From NCBI RefSeq assembly GCF_000423325.1, contig NZ_KE384007.1, positions 127,491 through 191,490 of the forward strand: 64,000 nucleotides of DNA, written 5' to 3'. The stretch is from Lysobacter defluvii IMMIB APB-9 = DSM 18482. Its GTDB lineage: Bacteria > Pseudomonadota > Gammaproteobacteria > Xanthomonadales > Xanthomonadaceae. A model generated the notes under the pieces. That model ran no database searches. It saw only the letters and a list, made by a program, of their open reading frames with translations, and was not told the DNA's origin. The translations under genes and the position numbers were made by a program. Shown here piece after piece: positions 1 to 9,296 of the stretch (the first letter of the stretch is position 1; each line of letters opens with the position of its first letter).

Positions 1-509
1 TCGACGTGGTCGGCAGCTACTCCTGGCCACTCGCCAACGGCAGCTTCGACCTGACCGCCGGCTACAACTACTCGAAGACCGAGATCACCCGCGTCGCGCC
101 CAACCCGCCGGAACTGGAAAGCGGCGGACTGGACCTGGAGCGCCTGGACCGCGCCGAGCGTGGCCGGATCGAACGTGGCTACCCGCGCGACAAGTTCGTC
201 CTCAACGGCACCTGGAACCTGGGCGACTGGACCCTGCTGGCGGGCGCCACCCGCTACGGCAGCTTCCAGACCACGCCCAGCAACGCCGCCAACGACCAGA
301 CCTACGGCGCCAAGTGGCTGGTGGACCTGGCCGCGACGTACCACCTGGGCGGGTGGGCCTTCACCCTGGGCGGGGACAACGTGTTCAACGAGTATCCCGA
401 CGAGAACATCTTCGGGAATTCGACCAACGGGCAGTTCCCGTACAACTCGGCCTCGCCGTTCGGGTTCAACGGCGCGTACGTGTACGGACGCATCTCGTAC
501 CGCTGGTAG
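1..509 (+). CDS. TonB-dependent outer-membrane receptor, C-terminal part (5' truncated by window edge)
   Basis: Only the last ~168 codons are present; the reading frame is open at the window edge. The sequence alternates polar and aromatic residues like beta-barrel strands, contains the GGDNVFNEYP stretch typical of the last strands of TonB-dependent receptors, and ends in an aromatic residue (RISYRW), as expected for a BAM-recognised barrel. These proteins import siderophores, cobalamin, sugars or other nutrients across the outer membrane using TonB/ExbBD energy. The signal peptide, plug and TonB box lie outside the window, so the substrate cannot be assigned. The gene converges on clpB. Confidence 0.85.
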   Translation, partial: DVVGSYSWPLANGSFDLTAGYNYSKTEITRVAPNPPELESGGLDLERLDRAERGRIERGYPRDKFVLNGTWNLGDWTLLAGATRYGSFQTTPSNAANDQTYGAKWLVDLAATYHLGGWAFTLGGDNVFNEYPDENIFGNSTNGQFPYNSASPFGFNGAYVYGRISYRW

Positions 510-518
510 GCACCCCCT

Positions 519-551
519 CCCGTCATCCCCGCGCACCGCGGGGATGACGGG
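519..551. repeat. Perfect 15-bp palindrome between convergent genes (dRS3-like)
   Basis: Positions 519-533 and 537-551 are perfect inverted complements around a 3-nt loop. The core resembles the ATCCCC...GGGGAT repeats found elsewhere in the window. It lies between the stop codons of the TonB receptor and clpB and could stop transcription from both sides, but no T-run follows it, so a terminator role is inferred only from position. Confidence 0.65.
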
Positions 552-590
552 ACGCCGCTCCCGGCTCCGGAGGGCCGCCGGGAGAGGCCG

Positions 591-3176
591 TCAGGCCTTC
601 TCGAAGACGAGCCTGCCCCCCTCGGCCCCCACCCGCACCGTATCCCCGCTGGCGAACCCACCTTCCAGGATCTTCTGCGCCAGCGGGTTCTCCACCTGCT
701 GCTGGATCGCCCGCTTCAGCGGCCGCGCGCCATAGACCGGGTCGAAGCCGACGTCGGCCAGCAGGCCAAGCGCCTCGTCCGACAGCTCCAGCTTCAGCCC
801 GCGCTCGTCGAGCCGCTTCTCCAGCCCCTTGAGCTGGATGCGGGCGATCTGGCGGATCTGCGGCTTGCTCAGCGGGTGGAAGACGACGATGTCGTCCAGG
901 CGGTTGATGAACTCCGGGCGGAAGTGGCCCTGGACCACGCCCATCACCGAGGCCTTCATCTGGGTGTAGGCCTCCGGGGAGTCGTCGCCGGCCAGCTCCT
1001 GGATCAGCTGGCTGCCCAGGTTGGAGGTCATCACGATCACGGTGTTGCGGAAGTCCACCGTGCGGCCCTGGCCATCCGTAAGGCGCCCGTCGTCGAGCAC
1101 CTGCAGCAGGATGTTGAACACGTCGGCGTGGGCCTTCTCGACCTCGTCGAGCAGGATCAGCGAGTACGGCCGGCGGCGAACCGCCTCGGTCAGGTAGCCG
1201 CCCTCCTCGTAGCCGACGTACCCCGGGGGCGCACCGATCAGGCGGGCCACCGAGTGCTTCTCCATGAACTCGCTCATGTCGATGCGCACCATCGCGTCGG
1301 GGCTGTCGAACAGGAACTCGGCCAGGGCGCGCGACAGCTCGGTCTTGCCCACGCCGGTGGGGCCCAGGAACAGGAACGAGCCGGTCGGGCGGTTCGGGTC
1401 GGACAGGCCGGCGCGCGAGCGGCGCACGGCATCGGACACGACCTTGATCGCCTCCTCCTGGCCGACCACGCGCTCATGCAGCATGGCCTCCATGCGCAGC
1501 AGCTTCTCGCGCTCGCCCTCGAGCATCCGGCTGACCGGGATGCCGGTCCAGCGCGCGACCACCTCGGCGATCTCCTCGTCGGTCACGCGGTCCTGCACCA
1601 GGCGGAACTCCTGGCGCTCCGCCTGCTGTGCGGCCTCGAGCTGCTTTTCCAGTTCCGGCAGGCGGCCGTACTGGATCTCGCTCATGCGGGTGTAGTCCTG
1701 CTGGCGCTGGGCGGCCTCCAGCTCCAGGCGGGCCTGCTCGATGTCCTCCTTGATCTTCGTCGCGCCCTGCAGGGCGGCCTTCTCGGACTTCCAGACCTCG
1801 TTGAGGTCGGAGAACTCGCGCTCCAGCTCGCCGATGTCGGATTCCAGGTCCTCCAGGCGCTTCCTGGAGGCCTCGTCGGTCTCCTTCTTCAGCATCTCGC
1901 GCTGGATCTTCAGTTGGACCAGCCGGCGCTCCAGGCGGTCGAGCTCCTCCGGCTTGGAGTCGATCTCCATCCGGATGCGGCTGGCTGCCTCGTCCATCAG
2001 GTCGATGGCCTTGTCGGGCAGCTTGCGGTCGCTGATGTAGCGGTGCGACAGGGTGGCCGCGGCGACCACCGCCGGGTCGGTGATCTCGACCCCGTGATGC
2101 ACCGCGTAGCGCTCCTTCAGCCCACGCAGGATGGCGATGGTGTCCTCCACCGTCGGCTCGCCGACGAACACCTTCTGGAAGCGGCGCTCCAGGGCGGCGT
2201 CCTTCTCGATGTACTGGCGGTACTCGTCGAGCGTGGTCGCGCCGATGCAGTGCAGCTCGCCACGTGCCAGCGCCGGCTTGAGCATGTTGCCCGCGTCCAT
2301 GGCGCCGTCGGCCTTCCCGGCGCCGACCATGGTGTGCAGCTCGTCGATGAACAGGATGATCTGGCCTTCGTTCTTGGCCAGGTCGTTGAGCACCCCCTTC
2401 AGGCGCTCCTCGAACTCACCGCGGTACTTGGCCCCGGCGATCAGGGCGCCCATGTCCAGCGCCAGCACCCGGCGGCCGCGCAGCCCCTCGGGCACCTCGC
2501 CCTTGATGATGCGCTGGGCCAGGCCCTCGACGATCGCGGTCTTGCCCACGCCCGGCTCGCCGATCAGCACCGGGTTGTTCTTGGTCCGGCGCTGCAGCAC
2601 CTGGATGGTGCGGCGGATCTCCTCGTCGCGGCCGATCACCGGGTCCAGCTTGCCGCTCTCGGCCCGGGCGGTGAGGTCGATGGTGTACTTCTCCAGCGCC
2701 TGGCGCTGGTCCTCGGCCGACTCGGACTGCACGCTCTCACCGCCGCGCAGCCTGTCGATGGCCGCTTCCAGGCGAGCCTTGTCGGCACCCGCGGCCTTGA
2801 GCGCGCGGCCGACCTCGCCGCCCTCCTCCAGCGCGGCCAGCACGAACAGCTCGGTGGCGATGAACGCATCGCCGCGCTGCTGCGCCAGCTTGTCGGTGAC
2901 GTTGAGCAGCCGCGCCAGGTCGTTGCCGACGCTGAGGTTGCCGGCCTGGCCGGACACCTTCGGCAGGCGCTCCAGCGCCTCGGCCAGGCGCTCGCGCAGG
3001 ACGGGCACGTTGACGCCCGCCTGCGAGAGCAGCGGGGTGGTGCTGCCCCCGGACTGGTCCAGCAGGGCCAGCATCAGGTGAATCGGTTCGATCAGGCTGT
3101 GGTCGCGCCCGACGGCCAGCGACTGGGCATCGGCCAGGGCCTGCTGGAAGCGCGAGGTGAGCTTGTCCATCCGCAT
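591..3176 (-). CDS. clpB: ATP-dependent disaggregase ClpB
   Basis: Hexameric cytosolic AAA+ chaperone that, with DnaK, pulls polypeptides out of aggregates after heat stress. The 861-residue product is close to the family length (~857). In order it shows the Clp N-domain (residues 1-145), NBD1 with Walker A GEPGVGKT (~206-213), a long charged coiled-coil M-domain (~400-525), and NBD2 with Walker A GPTGVGKT (~605-612). The start was placed at MRMDKLT, which matches the usual ClpB N-terminus and has an AGAGGAA ribosome-binding site 8 nt upstream; an open frame 25 codons further up is probably untranslated. A sigma-32-like promoter lies ~50 nt upstream. Confidence 0.97.
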   Translation of the reverse strand: MRMDKLTSRFQQALADAQSLAVGRDHSLIEPIHLMLALLDQSGGSTTPLLSQAGVNVPVLRERLAEALERLPKVSGQAGNLSVGNDLARLLNVTDKLAQQRGDAFIATELFVLAALEEGGEVGRALKAAGADKARLEAAIDRLRGGESVQSESAEDQRQALEKYTIDLTARAESGKLDPVIGRDEEIRRTIQVLQRRTKNNPVLIGEPGVGKTAIVEGLAQRIIKGEVPEGLRGRRVLALDMGALIAGAKYRGEFEERLKGVLNDLAKNEGQIILFIDELHTMVGAGKADGAMDAGNMLKPALARGELHCIGATTLDEYRQYIEKDAALERRFQKVFVGEPTVEDTIAILRGLKERYAVHHGVEITDPAVVAAATLSHRYISDRKLPDKAIDLMDEAASRIRMEIDSKPEELDRLERRLVQLKIQREMLKKETDEASRKRLEDLESDIGELEREFSDLNEVWKSEKAALQGATKIKEDIEQARLELEAAQRQQDYTRMSEIQYGRLPELEKQLEAAQQAERQEFRLVQDRVTDEEIAEVVARWTGIPVSRMLEGEREKLLRMEAMLHERVVGQEEAIKVVSDAVRRSRAGLSDPNRPTGSFLFLGPTGVGKTELSRALAEFLFDSPDAMVRIDMSEFMEKHSVARLIGAPPGYVGYEEGGYLTEAVRRRPYSLILLDEVEKAHADVFNILLQVLDDGRLTDGQGRTVDFRNTVIVMTSNLGSQLIQELAGDDSPEAYTQMKASVMGVVQGHFRPEFINRLDDIVVFHPLSKPQIRQIARIQLKGLEKRLDERGLKLELSDEALGLLADVGFDPVYGARPLKRAIQQQVENPLAQKILEGGFASGDTVRVGAEGGRLVFEKA

Positions 3177-3224
3177 CGGGCTGTTCCTCTTGGATTCGGG
3201 CCGGATATCCCGGCGATGCCACAC

Positions 3225-3252
3225 AGATGCGGGCTGGGGCTTGTGAATCAAG
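3225..3252 (-). promoter_or_regulatory. Sigma-32 (RpoH) type promoter of clpB
   Basis: On the minus strand CTTGATT (3246-3252) is followed after 13 nt by CCGCATCT (3225-3232). This matches the heat-shock consensus CTTGAAA-N(11-16)-CCCCATNT at five of seven -35 positions (the central CTTGA) and seven of eight -10 positions. Transcription would start near 3218 and give a ~40-nt leader to the clpB ATG at 3176, consistent with known RpoH control of clpB. Confidence 0.6.
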
Positions 3253-3347
3253 GGGTTTTATGCATCAGGCGCGAATCACGCGCCGCGACGGGCCCGGGCA
3301 GGCCCGTGTACGTGCCCTTGCCAGGGGTGGTCGATAGAGTGCGGCCC

Positions 3348-4091
3348 ATGATTGCCAAGCTTCTTCCCCCGCCGCCGGCCCTCGACGACCGCTGCGCCCT
3401 GTTCCTCGACGTGGACGGCACCCTGCTCGATTTCGCACCCCACCCGGACGCGGCCCGCGTCCCGGACGGATTGCGCGAGGTGCTGGCCGCCCTGCACCGT
3501 CGCCTGGATGGCGCCCTGGCGCTGGTGAGCGGGCGCCCCGTGGACGGCCTCGACACGCTCTTCCACCCGCTGCGGCTGCCCGCGGCCGGCCTGCACGGGC
3601 TGGAGCTGCGCAGCGGCGAGGACGGCACCCGCGCACCGCCGGTGCCGGACGCACTCTCCGATGTGCTGGATCGCGCGCGCGCGTTCGCGGCGCCGCGGAC
3701 GGGCACGGTGGTGGAGGACAAGGGCAGCGCCGTCGCCCTGCACTGGCGGGCGGCGCCGGAGCACGCCGAAGAAATGCGCGGCTTCGCGGAGGCGGCGGTC
3801 GAGCGGCTCCCGGGCTATCGCCTGCAACACGGCAACCAGGTGGCCGAACTGCGCCCGGAAGGCGCCGACAAGGGCGACGCCATCGCCGCCCTGGCAGGGG
3901 AGCCGCCGTTCCGCGGGCGCACGCCGGTGTTCGTCGGCGACGACCTGACCGACGAGCACGGCTTCGAAGTGGTCAACGAGCGCGGCGGGACCAGTGTTCT
4001 GGTCGGCGATCGCCAGCCGAGCTCGGCGCGGTACCGCCTCGCCGACACCGCCGCCGTCCATGCGTGGCTGCGGCAGGGGGCGGGCGCATGA
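3348..4091 (+). CDS. otsB: Trehalose-6-phosphate phosphatase
   Basis: HAD-superfamily phosphatase of 247 residues that converts trehalose 6-phosphate to trehalose, the last step of the OtsAB pathway. Motif I is FLDVDGTLLDF (~residues 18-28), with nucleophile and acid/base Asp in the DVDGT core; motif II is VSGRPVDGL; the late acidic motif is FVGDDLTDEHGF. ATG 3348 was chosen because it directly precedes the conserved N-terminal region; much longer frames in this area are antisense shadows of clpB. The stop overlaps the next start by 4 nt (ATGA), so it is probably translationally coupled to the GH15 gene. Its partner otsA lies 7.5 kb away on the other strand. Confidence 0.93.
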   Translation: MIAKLLPPPPALDDRCALFLDVDGTLLDFAPHPDAARVPDGLREVLAALHRRLDGALALVSGRPVDGLDTLFHPLRLPAAGLHGLELRSGEDGTRAPPVPDALSDVLDRARAFAAPRTGTVVEDKGSAVALHWRAAPEHAEEMRGFAEAAVERLPGYRLQHGNQVAELRPEGADKGDAIAALAGEPPFRGRTPVFVGDDLTDEHGFEVVNERGGTSVLVGDRQPSSARYRLADTAAVHAWLRQGAGA

Positions 4092-5872
4092 ACACGTCGA
4101 ACCTCGACCTGGGCCTGGTCGGAAACGGCTCGGTCGCGATGCTGGTGGACCGCCAGGCGCGGGTCAGCTGGGGCTGCATCCCGGCCTTCGACGGCGACCC
4201 CGCGTTCTGCGCGCTCATGGAGCCCACGGAGCACGAGGGCGGCGATTACGCCATCGAGCTGGAGGACTTCGACCACGCCGAGCAGGAGTACGTCGAGAAC
4301 ACCGCGATCCTGCGCACCGTCCTGCACGACACCCATGGCGCGTCGGTGGAGGTCACCGACTTCTGCCCGCGCTGGCGCCAGTACGACCGCTGGTACCGGC
4401 CGGTGATGCTGCTCCGGCGGGTGCGGCCGCTGTCGGGCACGCCGCGCATCCGCGTCCGCGTGCGGCCGCTGGCCGACTGGGGCGCGACGCGGCCGGATCG
4501 CACCTGGGGCAGCAACCACATCCGGTACCTGCACCCGGACTTCACCCTGCGCCTGACCACCGACGCGCCGGTCCGGCTGGTGCGCGACGAGACCGCCTTC
4601 GTGCTCGAGCACGACCTGCACCTGGTGCTTGGACCGGATGAAACGCTGACGCAGCCAGTCGGAGACTTCGTGCGCCAGGCCGAGAAGCGCACCTGCGAGT
4701 ACTGGCGAGAATGGGTGCTCTCGCTGGCCCTGCCGCTGGAGTGGCAGGAGGCAGTGATCCGCAGCGCCATCACCCTGAAACTCTGCCAGTACCACGAGAC
4801 CGGGGCGATCATCGCGGCGGTCACCACCTCCATCCCCGAGGCGCCGGGTACCCAGCGCAACTGGGACTACCGCTACTGCTGGCTGCGCGACGCCGCCTTC
4901 GTGGTCCGCGCGCTCAACCGCCTCGGCGCCACCCGGACCATGGAGGGCTACCTGGGCTACGTGTTCAACCTCGCCACCAACGAGGAAGGCGAGCTGCAGC
5001 CGCTCTACGGCATCGGCCTGGAGCACGAGCTGACCGAAGAAGAGATGCCCGCGCTGGCCGGCTACCGCGGCATGGGCCCGGTCCGCCAGGGCAACCTGGC
5101 CTGGGTGCAGAAGCAGTACGACGTGTACGGCAGCGTGGTGCTCGCCTCGACCCAGCTGTTCTTCGACCGGCGCTTGGCCCACCGTGGCGACCGCACCACC
5201 TACGAGCGCCTGGAGCACGTGGGCGAGCGCGCCTGGGCCCTGTACGACCGGCCGGACGCCGGCCTGTGGGAGTTCCGCGGCCGCACCGGCGTGCACACCT
5301 ACACCGCGGCCATGTGCTGGGCCGCCTGCGACCGGCTGGCGCGCATCGCGGTCCACCTCAACCTGCCCGACCGGGTCCAGCTCTGGCGCACGCGCGCGGA
5401 CACCATGCACGCCCGGATCCTGGCCGAGGGCTTCAGCGAACCGCTCGGCCACTTCGTCGCGACCTTCGGCGGCGACCAGCTCGACGCCAGCCTGTTGCTG
5501 TTGTGCGACATCGGCTTCATCGACCCGATGGACCCGCGCTTCATCGCCACCGTCGAGGCGATCGGCCGGGACCTGCGCCGCGGCGACGGCCTGTTCCGCT
5601 ACATCGCCCCCGACGACTTCGGGGTTCCGGAGACCAGCTTCACCATCTGCACCTTCTGGTACATCGAGGCCCTGGCCGCCATCGGCCGCAAGGAAGAAGG
5701 CCGCCAGCTGTTCGAACGCGTCCTGGCCCGCCGCAACCACCTCGGCCTGCTGTCGGAGGACCTGGCCTTCGAGGACGGCGAACAGTGGGGCAACTTCCCG
5801 CAGGCGTACTCGCACGTGGGCCTGATCATGGCCGCGTCGATGCTGAGCCGGCCGTGGCGGGACGCGATCTAG
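4088..5872 (+). CDS. Glycoside hydrolase family 15 protein (glucoamylase/trehalase-like)
   Basis: A 594-residue cytosolic protein with the layout of bacterial GH15 enzymes: an N-terminal beta-sandwich (~1-220), then an (alpha/alpha)6 barrel containing TQRNWDYRYCWLRDAAF (~255-270), LYGIGLEHELTEEE and, near the end, EDGEQWGNFPQAYSHVGLI with the expected catalytic-region Glu. Family members hydrolyse alpha-glucosides; some actinobacterial and proteobacterial ones are trehalases. Coupling to otsB by a 4-nt overlap suggests a role in trehalose turnover, but substrate specificity is inferred from context only. No signal peptide is visible. Confidence 0.85.
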   Translation: MNTSNLDLGLVGNGSVAMLVDRQARVSWGCIPAFDGDPAFCALMEPTEHEGGDYAIELEDFDHAEQEYVENTAILRTVLHDTHGASVEVTDFCPRWRQYDRWYRPVMLLRRVRPLSGTPRIRVRVRPLADWGATRPDRTWGSNHIRYLHPDFTLRLTTDAPVRLVRDETAFVLEHDLHLVLGPDETLTQPVGDFVRQAEKRTCEYWREWVLSLALPLEWQEAVIRSAITLKLCQYHETGAIIAAVTTSIPEAPGTQRNWDYRYCWLRDAAFVVRALNRLGATRTMEGYLGYVFNLATNEEGELQPLYGIGLEHELTEEEMPALAGYRGMGPVRQGNLAWVQKQYDVYGSVVLASTQLFFDRRLAHRGDRTTYERLEHVGERAWALYDRPDAGLWEFRGRTGVHTYTAAMCWAACDRLARIAVHLNLPDRVQLWRTRADTMHARILAEGFSEPLGHFVATFGGDQLDASLLLLCDIGFIDPMDPRFIATVEAIGRDLRRGDGLFRYIAPDDFGVPETSFTICTFWYIEALAAIGRKEEGRQLFERVLARRNHLGLLSEDLAFEDGEQWGNFPQAYSHVGLIMAASMLSRPWRDAI

Positions 5873-5880
5873 CATCTCAT

Positions 5881-6038
5881 CCCCTCTCCCGCTTCCTGGC
5901 CCCCTCTCCCGCTTGCGGGAGAGGGTTGGGGTGAGGGGAGCTTTTGATCTTTTGCTTTTGATCTTGGCCGCGAGTCGAAAATCAAAAGCTCCCCTCATCC
6001 GCCCTTCGGGCACCTTCTCCCGCTAGCGGGAGAAGGGG
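5881..6038. repeat. A/B palindromic repeat block, left of DUF559
   Basis: Contains a partial A unit (5881-5897), a full A unit (5901-5938, hairpin CTCTCCCGC/GCGGGAGAG followed by a GGGGTGAGG tail), a linker bounded by AGCTTTTGAT (5939-5948) and its complement (5981-5990), and a B unit (5991-6038, a small CGCCCTTCGGGC hairpin plus CTTCTCCCGC/GCGGGAGAAG). The whole resembles BIME/REP doublets. The same A-linker-B order recurs at 13099, 14140 and 35288, and in reverse at 6480. Confidence 0.8.
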
Positions 6039-6126
6039 TTTGCCTACCGTTCGTCGGGCTCCTCGCCGATTTCCGGTGCTCCCCGCCCACACCACGCTGG
6101 CCCTCCACCCCCAAGGAGGACCCGCC

Positions 6127-6541
6127 ATGCCCATGCGCCCAGGCCAGAAACGGGATTTCGCCCGCGAGCTCCGGCGAGTGCCGACCGACGCCGAATCCAC
6201 ACTCTGGTATCACCTGCGCGCCCGCAGACTGCTGGGCCTGAAGTTCCGGCGCGAGGTCCCGCTCGGCCCCTACGTCGTGGACTTCGCCTGCCTGGAGCGA
6301 TCGCTGGTGGTGGAGGTTGATGGCGGGCAGCACAACGGGGCGGCGCCGGACGCGGTACGGGACCGGTTCCTGGCGGGGCTGGGTCACCGTACTGCGGTTC
6401 TGGAACAATGAGGTGCTGTTCGGGCGGGAGGTGGTGTTGCAGCTGATCGCGGATGCGGCGGCTGCGAATGCGCCAATGTCCTTCTCCCGCGCACTCCTCC
6501 CTTCTCCCGCTCGCGGGAGAAGGTGCCCGAAGGGCGGATGA
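6127..6541 (+). pseudogene. DUF559 (Vsr/restriction-endonuclease-like fold) gene with frameshift
   Basis: Starts at ATG 6127 behind a perfect AAGGAGGA ribosome-binding site (6113-6120). Frame 1 encodes a typical DUF559 protein: RELRRVPTDAESTLWYHLRARR, LGLKFRREVPLGPYVVDFAC, then the acidic core VVEVDGGQH. It stops at 6411 after FLAGLGHRTAVLEQ. The missing family C-terminus (VLRFWNNEVL) is intact in the +1 frame from ~6388 and runs to 6541 into the neighbouring repeat. One extra base, or two lost, near 6384-6391 explains this. DUF559 proteins share a PD-(D/E)XK-type nuclease fold; function is unknown. It could be a real pseudogene or a sequencing error. Confidence 0.75.
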
Positions 6542-6617
6542 GGGCTGCTTCTGTTCTTGCGTACGCGGATCAAGAGCTGCCCTCACCCCAACCCTCTCCC
6601 GCAAGCGGGAGAGGGGG
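6480..6617. repeat. B'/A' palindromic repeat block, right of DUF559 (inverted relative to left block)
   Basis: A partial B unit (6480-6497), a full reverse-complement B unit (6500-6544), a linker, and a reverse-complement A unit (6580-6617). Order and orientation are the mirror image of the block at 5881-6038, so the DUF559 gene sits between long imperfect inverted repeats. The last codons of the shifted DUF559 frame are encoded by this block. Confidence 0.8.
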
Positions 6618-6639
6618 CAAATAACGCAAGGGAGCTTTC

Positions 6640-8274
6640 ATGTCGCAGCCGTTACGCATCGCCCTGGCCCAGTTCGACTTCCCCGTGGGGGCGGTCGAGG
6701 ACAACGCGAACCGGATCGTGGAGCTGATCGCGGAGGCCCGCGATGGCTACGGGGCCGACCTGATCCTGTTCCCGGAGCTGGCGCTCAGCGGGTATCCGCC
6801 GGAGGACCTGCTGCTGCGACCGTCGTTCCTGCATGACTGCCACCGGGCGATGGAGCGGATCGCCGGGGCGGCGACCGGCATTGCGGCGGTGGTGGGGTGG
6901 CCGGAGTCGGTGGGCTCGGTGGCCTACAACGCGGCCAGCCTGCTGCGCAACGGGCGGATCGAGCACACCTACCGCAAGCGCGAGCTGCCCAACTACGCGG
7001 TGTTCGACGAGCGCCGGTACTTCGAGGTCGACCCGGACGGGGGCGACTTCGTCTTCGAGCTCAAGGGCGTCCCCGTGGGCGTGCTGGTCTGCGAGGACCT
7101 GTGGTTCCACGAGCCACTGGCCAGCACCGTCGAGGCCGGGGCGCGGCTGGTGGTGTCGATCCATGCCTCCCCGTTCGAGCACGACAAGCGCCGCCGCCGC
7201 GACCAGCTGCTGGAGGACGCGACGCGCGCGCACGGCGTGCCGATCGCCTACGTCAACTGCGTCGGCGGGCAGGACGCGGTGGTGTTCGACGGCGGCTCGC
7301 TGGTGGCCGACGGAGACGGCGCGGTGCACCCGGCCGCGGTCGGATTCCAGGAGCAGCTGTTGGTGGTCGACCACGACCCGGACTCCCGCCGCTTCGCGCC
7401 CGTGCAGTGGGTCGACGAGGGCGACGAGAGCAACGACGCGATGGCGTGGCGGGCGGTGGTCTGCGGCATCCGCGACTACGCGCGCAAGAACGGCTTCCGC
7501 CGCAGCTGGGTGGGCCTGTCGGGCGGCCTGGACTCCTCGGTCGTGCTCGCGCTGGCGGTCGACGCCCTGGGGGCCGACAACGTGACGGCCGTGCGCCTGC
7601 CCTCGCGCTACACCGCCGGGATCTCCAACGACCTGGCCGCCGACCAGTGCGCCGAGCAGGGCGTGCAGATGATCACCCTGCCGATCGAAGGGCCCTTCCA
7701 GGCCTTCCTGGACATGCTCGGGGAAACCTTCGAAGGCCTGCCGGTCGACACCACCGAGGAGAACCTGCAATCGCGCATCCGAGGCGCGACGATGATGGCG
7801 CTGGTCAACAAGCTGCACGGGCTGCTGCTGACCACCGGCAACAAGAGCGAGTACGCGGTCGGCTACGCCACCATCTATGGCGACATGGCCGGCGGCTACG
7901 CCCCGCTGAAGGACCTGTACAAGACCGAGGTGTACGACCTGGCCCGCTGGCGCAACACCGTCGGCGACCCGGTGATCCCGGTAGGGGTGATCGAGCGCCC
8001 GCCCTCGGCCGAGCTGCGCGCCGACCAGAAGGACCAGGATTCACTGCCGCCGTACGACGTGCTCGATGCGATCCTGCGCCGGCACATCGACGGCGAACAA
8101 TCGACCGAAGAGATCATCCGCGCCGGGTTCGACGCCGCCACGGTCGAGCGGATCGCCGCGCTGGTGCGCACCAGCGAGTGGAAGCGCCACCAGGCCGCGC
8201 CGGGGCCTAAGGTCTCGCGGCGCGCGTTCGGGCGCGAGCGGCGGTACCCGATCACCAGCGGATACCGGGGCTGA
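6640..8274 (+). CDS. nadE: Glutamine-dependent NAD+ synthetase
   Basis: Final step of NAD biosynthesis: amidates deamido-NAD+ using ammonia released from glutamine. The 544-residue product has an N-terminal nitrilase-type amidase domain with the Glu-Lys-Cys triad (E46 in FPELALSGYPPED, K113 in TYRKRELPNY, C151 in VLVCEDLW) and a C-terminal ATP-pyrophosphatase domain with the P-loop SGGLDSS (~residue 293) and TTGNKSEYAVGY. ATG 6640 has AAGGGAG 5 nt upstream. The gene converges on bamD. Confidence 0.96.
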   Translation: MSQPLRIALAQFDFPVGAVEDNANRIVELIAEARDGYGADLILFPELALSGYPPEDLLLRPSFLHDCHRAMERIAGAATGIAAVVGWPESVGSVAYNAASLLRNGRIEHTYRKRELPNYAVFDERRYFEVDPDGGDFVFELKGVPVGVLVCEDLWFHEPLASTVEAGARLVVSIHASPFEHDKRRRRDQLLEDATRAHGVPIAYVNCVGGQDAVVFDGGSLVADGDGAVHPAAVGFQEQLLVVDHDPDSRRFAPVQWVDEGDESNDAMAWRAVVCGIRDYARKNGFRRSWVGLSGGLDSSVVLALAVDALGADNVTAVRLPSRYTAGISNDLAADQCAEQGVQMITLPIEGPFQAFLDMLGETFEGLPVDTTEENLQSRIRGATMMALVNKLHGLLLTTGNKSEYAVGYATIYGDMAGGYAPLKDLYKTEVYDLARWRNTVGDPVIPVGVIERPPSAELRADQKDQDSLPPYDVLDAILRRHIDGEQSTEEIIRAGFDAATVERIAALVRTSEWKRHQAAPGPKVSRRAFGRERRYPITSGYRG

Positions 8275-8281
8275 TGCATAC

Positions 8282-8313
8282 GGCGCAATACGCCGCGAGG
8301 CGGCTATTGCGCC
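8282..8313. terminator. Hairpin between convergent nadE and bamD
   Basis: GGCGCAATA (8282-8290) pairs with TATTGCGCC (8305-8313), with a nested CGCC/GGCG stem inside. A related TAATGCGCCGTACG half copy follows at ~8349. The position between two convergent stops suggests a bidirectional terminator, but the sequence also looks like another dispersed palindrome; no clear T-tract is present. Confidence 0.45.
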
Positions 8314-8364
8314 CTACGGTTCCTGGAGGGCGCATCAGGCCAGGGCCGTAATGCGCCGTACGTA

Positions 8365-9219
8365 TCAGTACTCCAGGTCGAGCGCGGTCTTCTCCGACCC
8401 GAGCGGGTTGAGCTTGCGCCAGTTGCCCGGGTACTGCGGCCACTCGCCCACCAGGTACGGGTGCGACGGGTTCAGCTCCTGCAGCTGCTGCCGTGCGCTC
8501 GCCGCCAGCGCTGCGTTGCCCAGGCCGGTGTAGGCCGCCGCCAGCAGCGCCACCGCGTCGTCGTTGTACTGGCTCTGCGGGTAGGACTCGAGCAGGAAGT
8601 TGGCGCGCTCGGTGGCGGCCACATACGCGGTCCGCCGCAGGTAGTACAGGCCGGTCTCGATCTCGTGGCGGGCGAACACCTCGCCCAGCTGCTGCTTGCG
8701 CTCGGCGGCATCGGCGGCGTAGCGGCTGTTCGGATAGCGCTCGGTGACGATGTCGAAGTCGTTGTAGGCCTGCCGGTGGGTCGCCATGTCGCGGCGGCTC
8801 GGGTCCAGGCTCCAGACGCGCTGCAGGAACACCGTGTCGCGGCTGGAGTTCACCAGCCCGCGCAGGTAGTACATGTAGGCCGCGTGGCGGTGGGTCGGGT
8901 AGGTGCGCAGGAAGCGGTCGATGCTGCTGATCGCCTCCTCGTGGCGGCCGGCCTTGTACTGCGCGTAGGCGGTCTCGATCAGCGCCTGCTCGGTGTACGG
9001 GCCGTACGGGTACTGGGCGACCAGGCGGCGGAAGGTGGTCGCCGCCCCGCTCCAGTTGCCGCGGGTCATCGCCTCGTGGCCTTCCTCGTACAGCGTCTCG
9101 ACCGGGACGTTCTCCGGCTGCTCCTTGTCCTTCTTGAACATCGCGCAGCCGCTGGTGGCGACCAGCACGGTCAGGGCGAGCGCGGCGAGGCGCAGCGGAA
9201 AGGTGGTGCGTTGGGTCAT
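8365..9219 (-). CDS. bamD: Outer-membrane assembly lipoprotein BamD
   Basis: Essential lipoprotein of the BAM complex that inserts beta-barrel proteins into the outer membrane. The 284-residue product begins with a lipoprotein signal (hydrophobic run, then VATSGC, lipidated Cys ~25) and carries TPR-type helical repeats, for example [16 protein letters not shown] and [39 protein letters not shown] (read in two parts), the standard BamD fold. It is divergent from rluD across 77 nt, a conserved arrangement in this family. Confidence 0.94.
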   Translation of the reverse strand: MTQRTTFPLRLAALALTVLVATSGCAMFKKDKEQPENVPVETLYEEGHEAMTRGNWSGAATTFRRLVAQYPYGPYTEQALIETAYAQYKAGRHEEAISSIDRFLRTYPTHRHAAYMYYLRGLVNSSRDTVFLQRVWSLDPSRRDMATHRQAYNDFDIVTERYPNSRYAADAAERKQQLGEVFARHEIETGLYYLRRTAYVAATERANFLLESYPQSQYNDDAVALLAAAYTGLGNAALAASARQQLQELNPSHPYLVGEWPQYPGNWRKLNPLGSEKTALDLEY

Positions 9220-9296
9220 GGGGTCGGTCGGGGGCGCCGGGGCACGAAGGGCGGATAATAGCAGTCCCGCACCCCGCGTCCTTGAATGCCCTGCCC

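Noticed and set aside
876-4091. 1071-residue open frame on the plus strand across clpB
   Set aside because: It is antisense to clpB with low-complexity His/Leu/Val/Asp composition; only its last 247 codons (otsB) are real.
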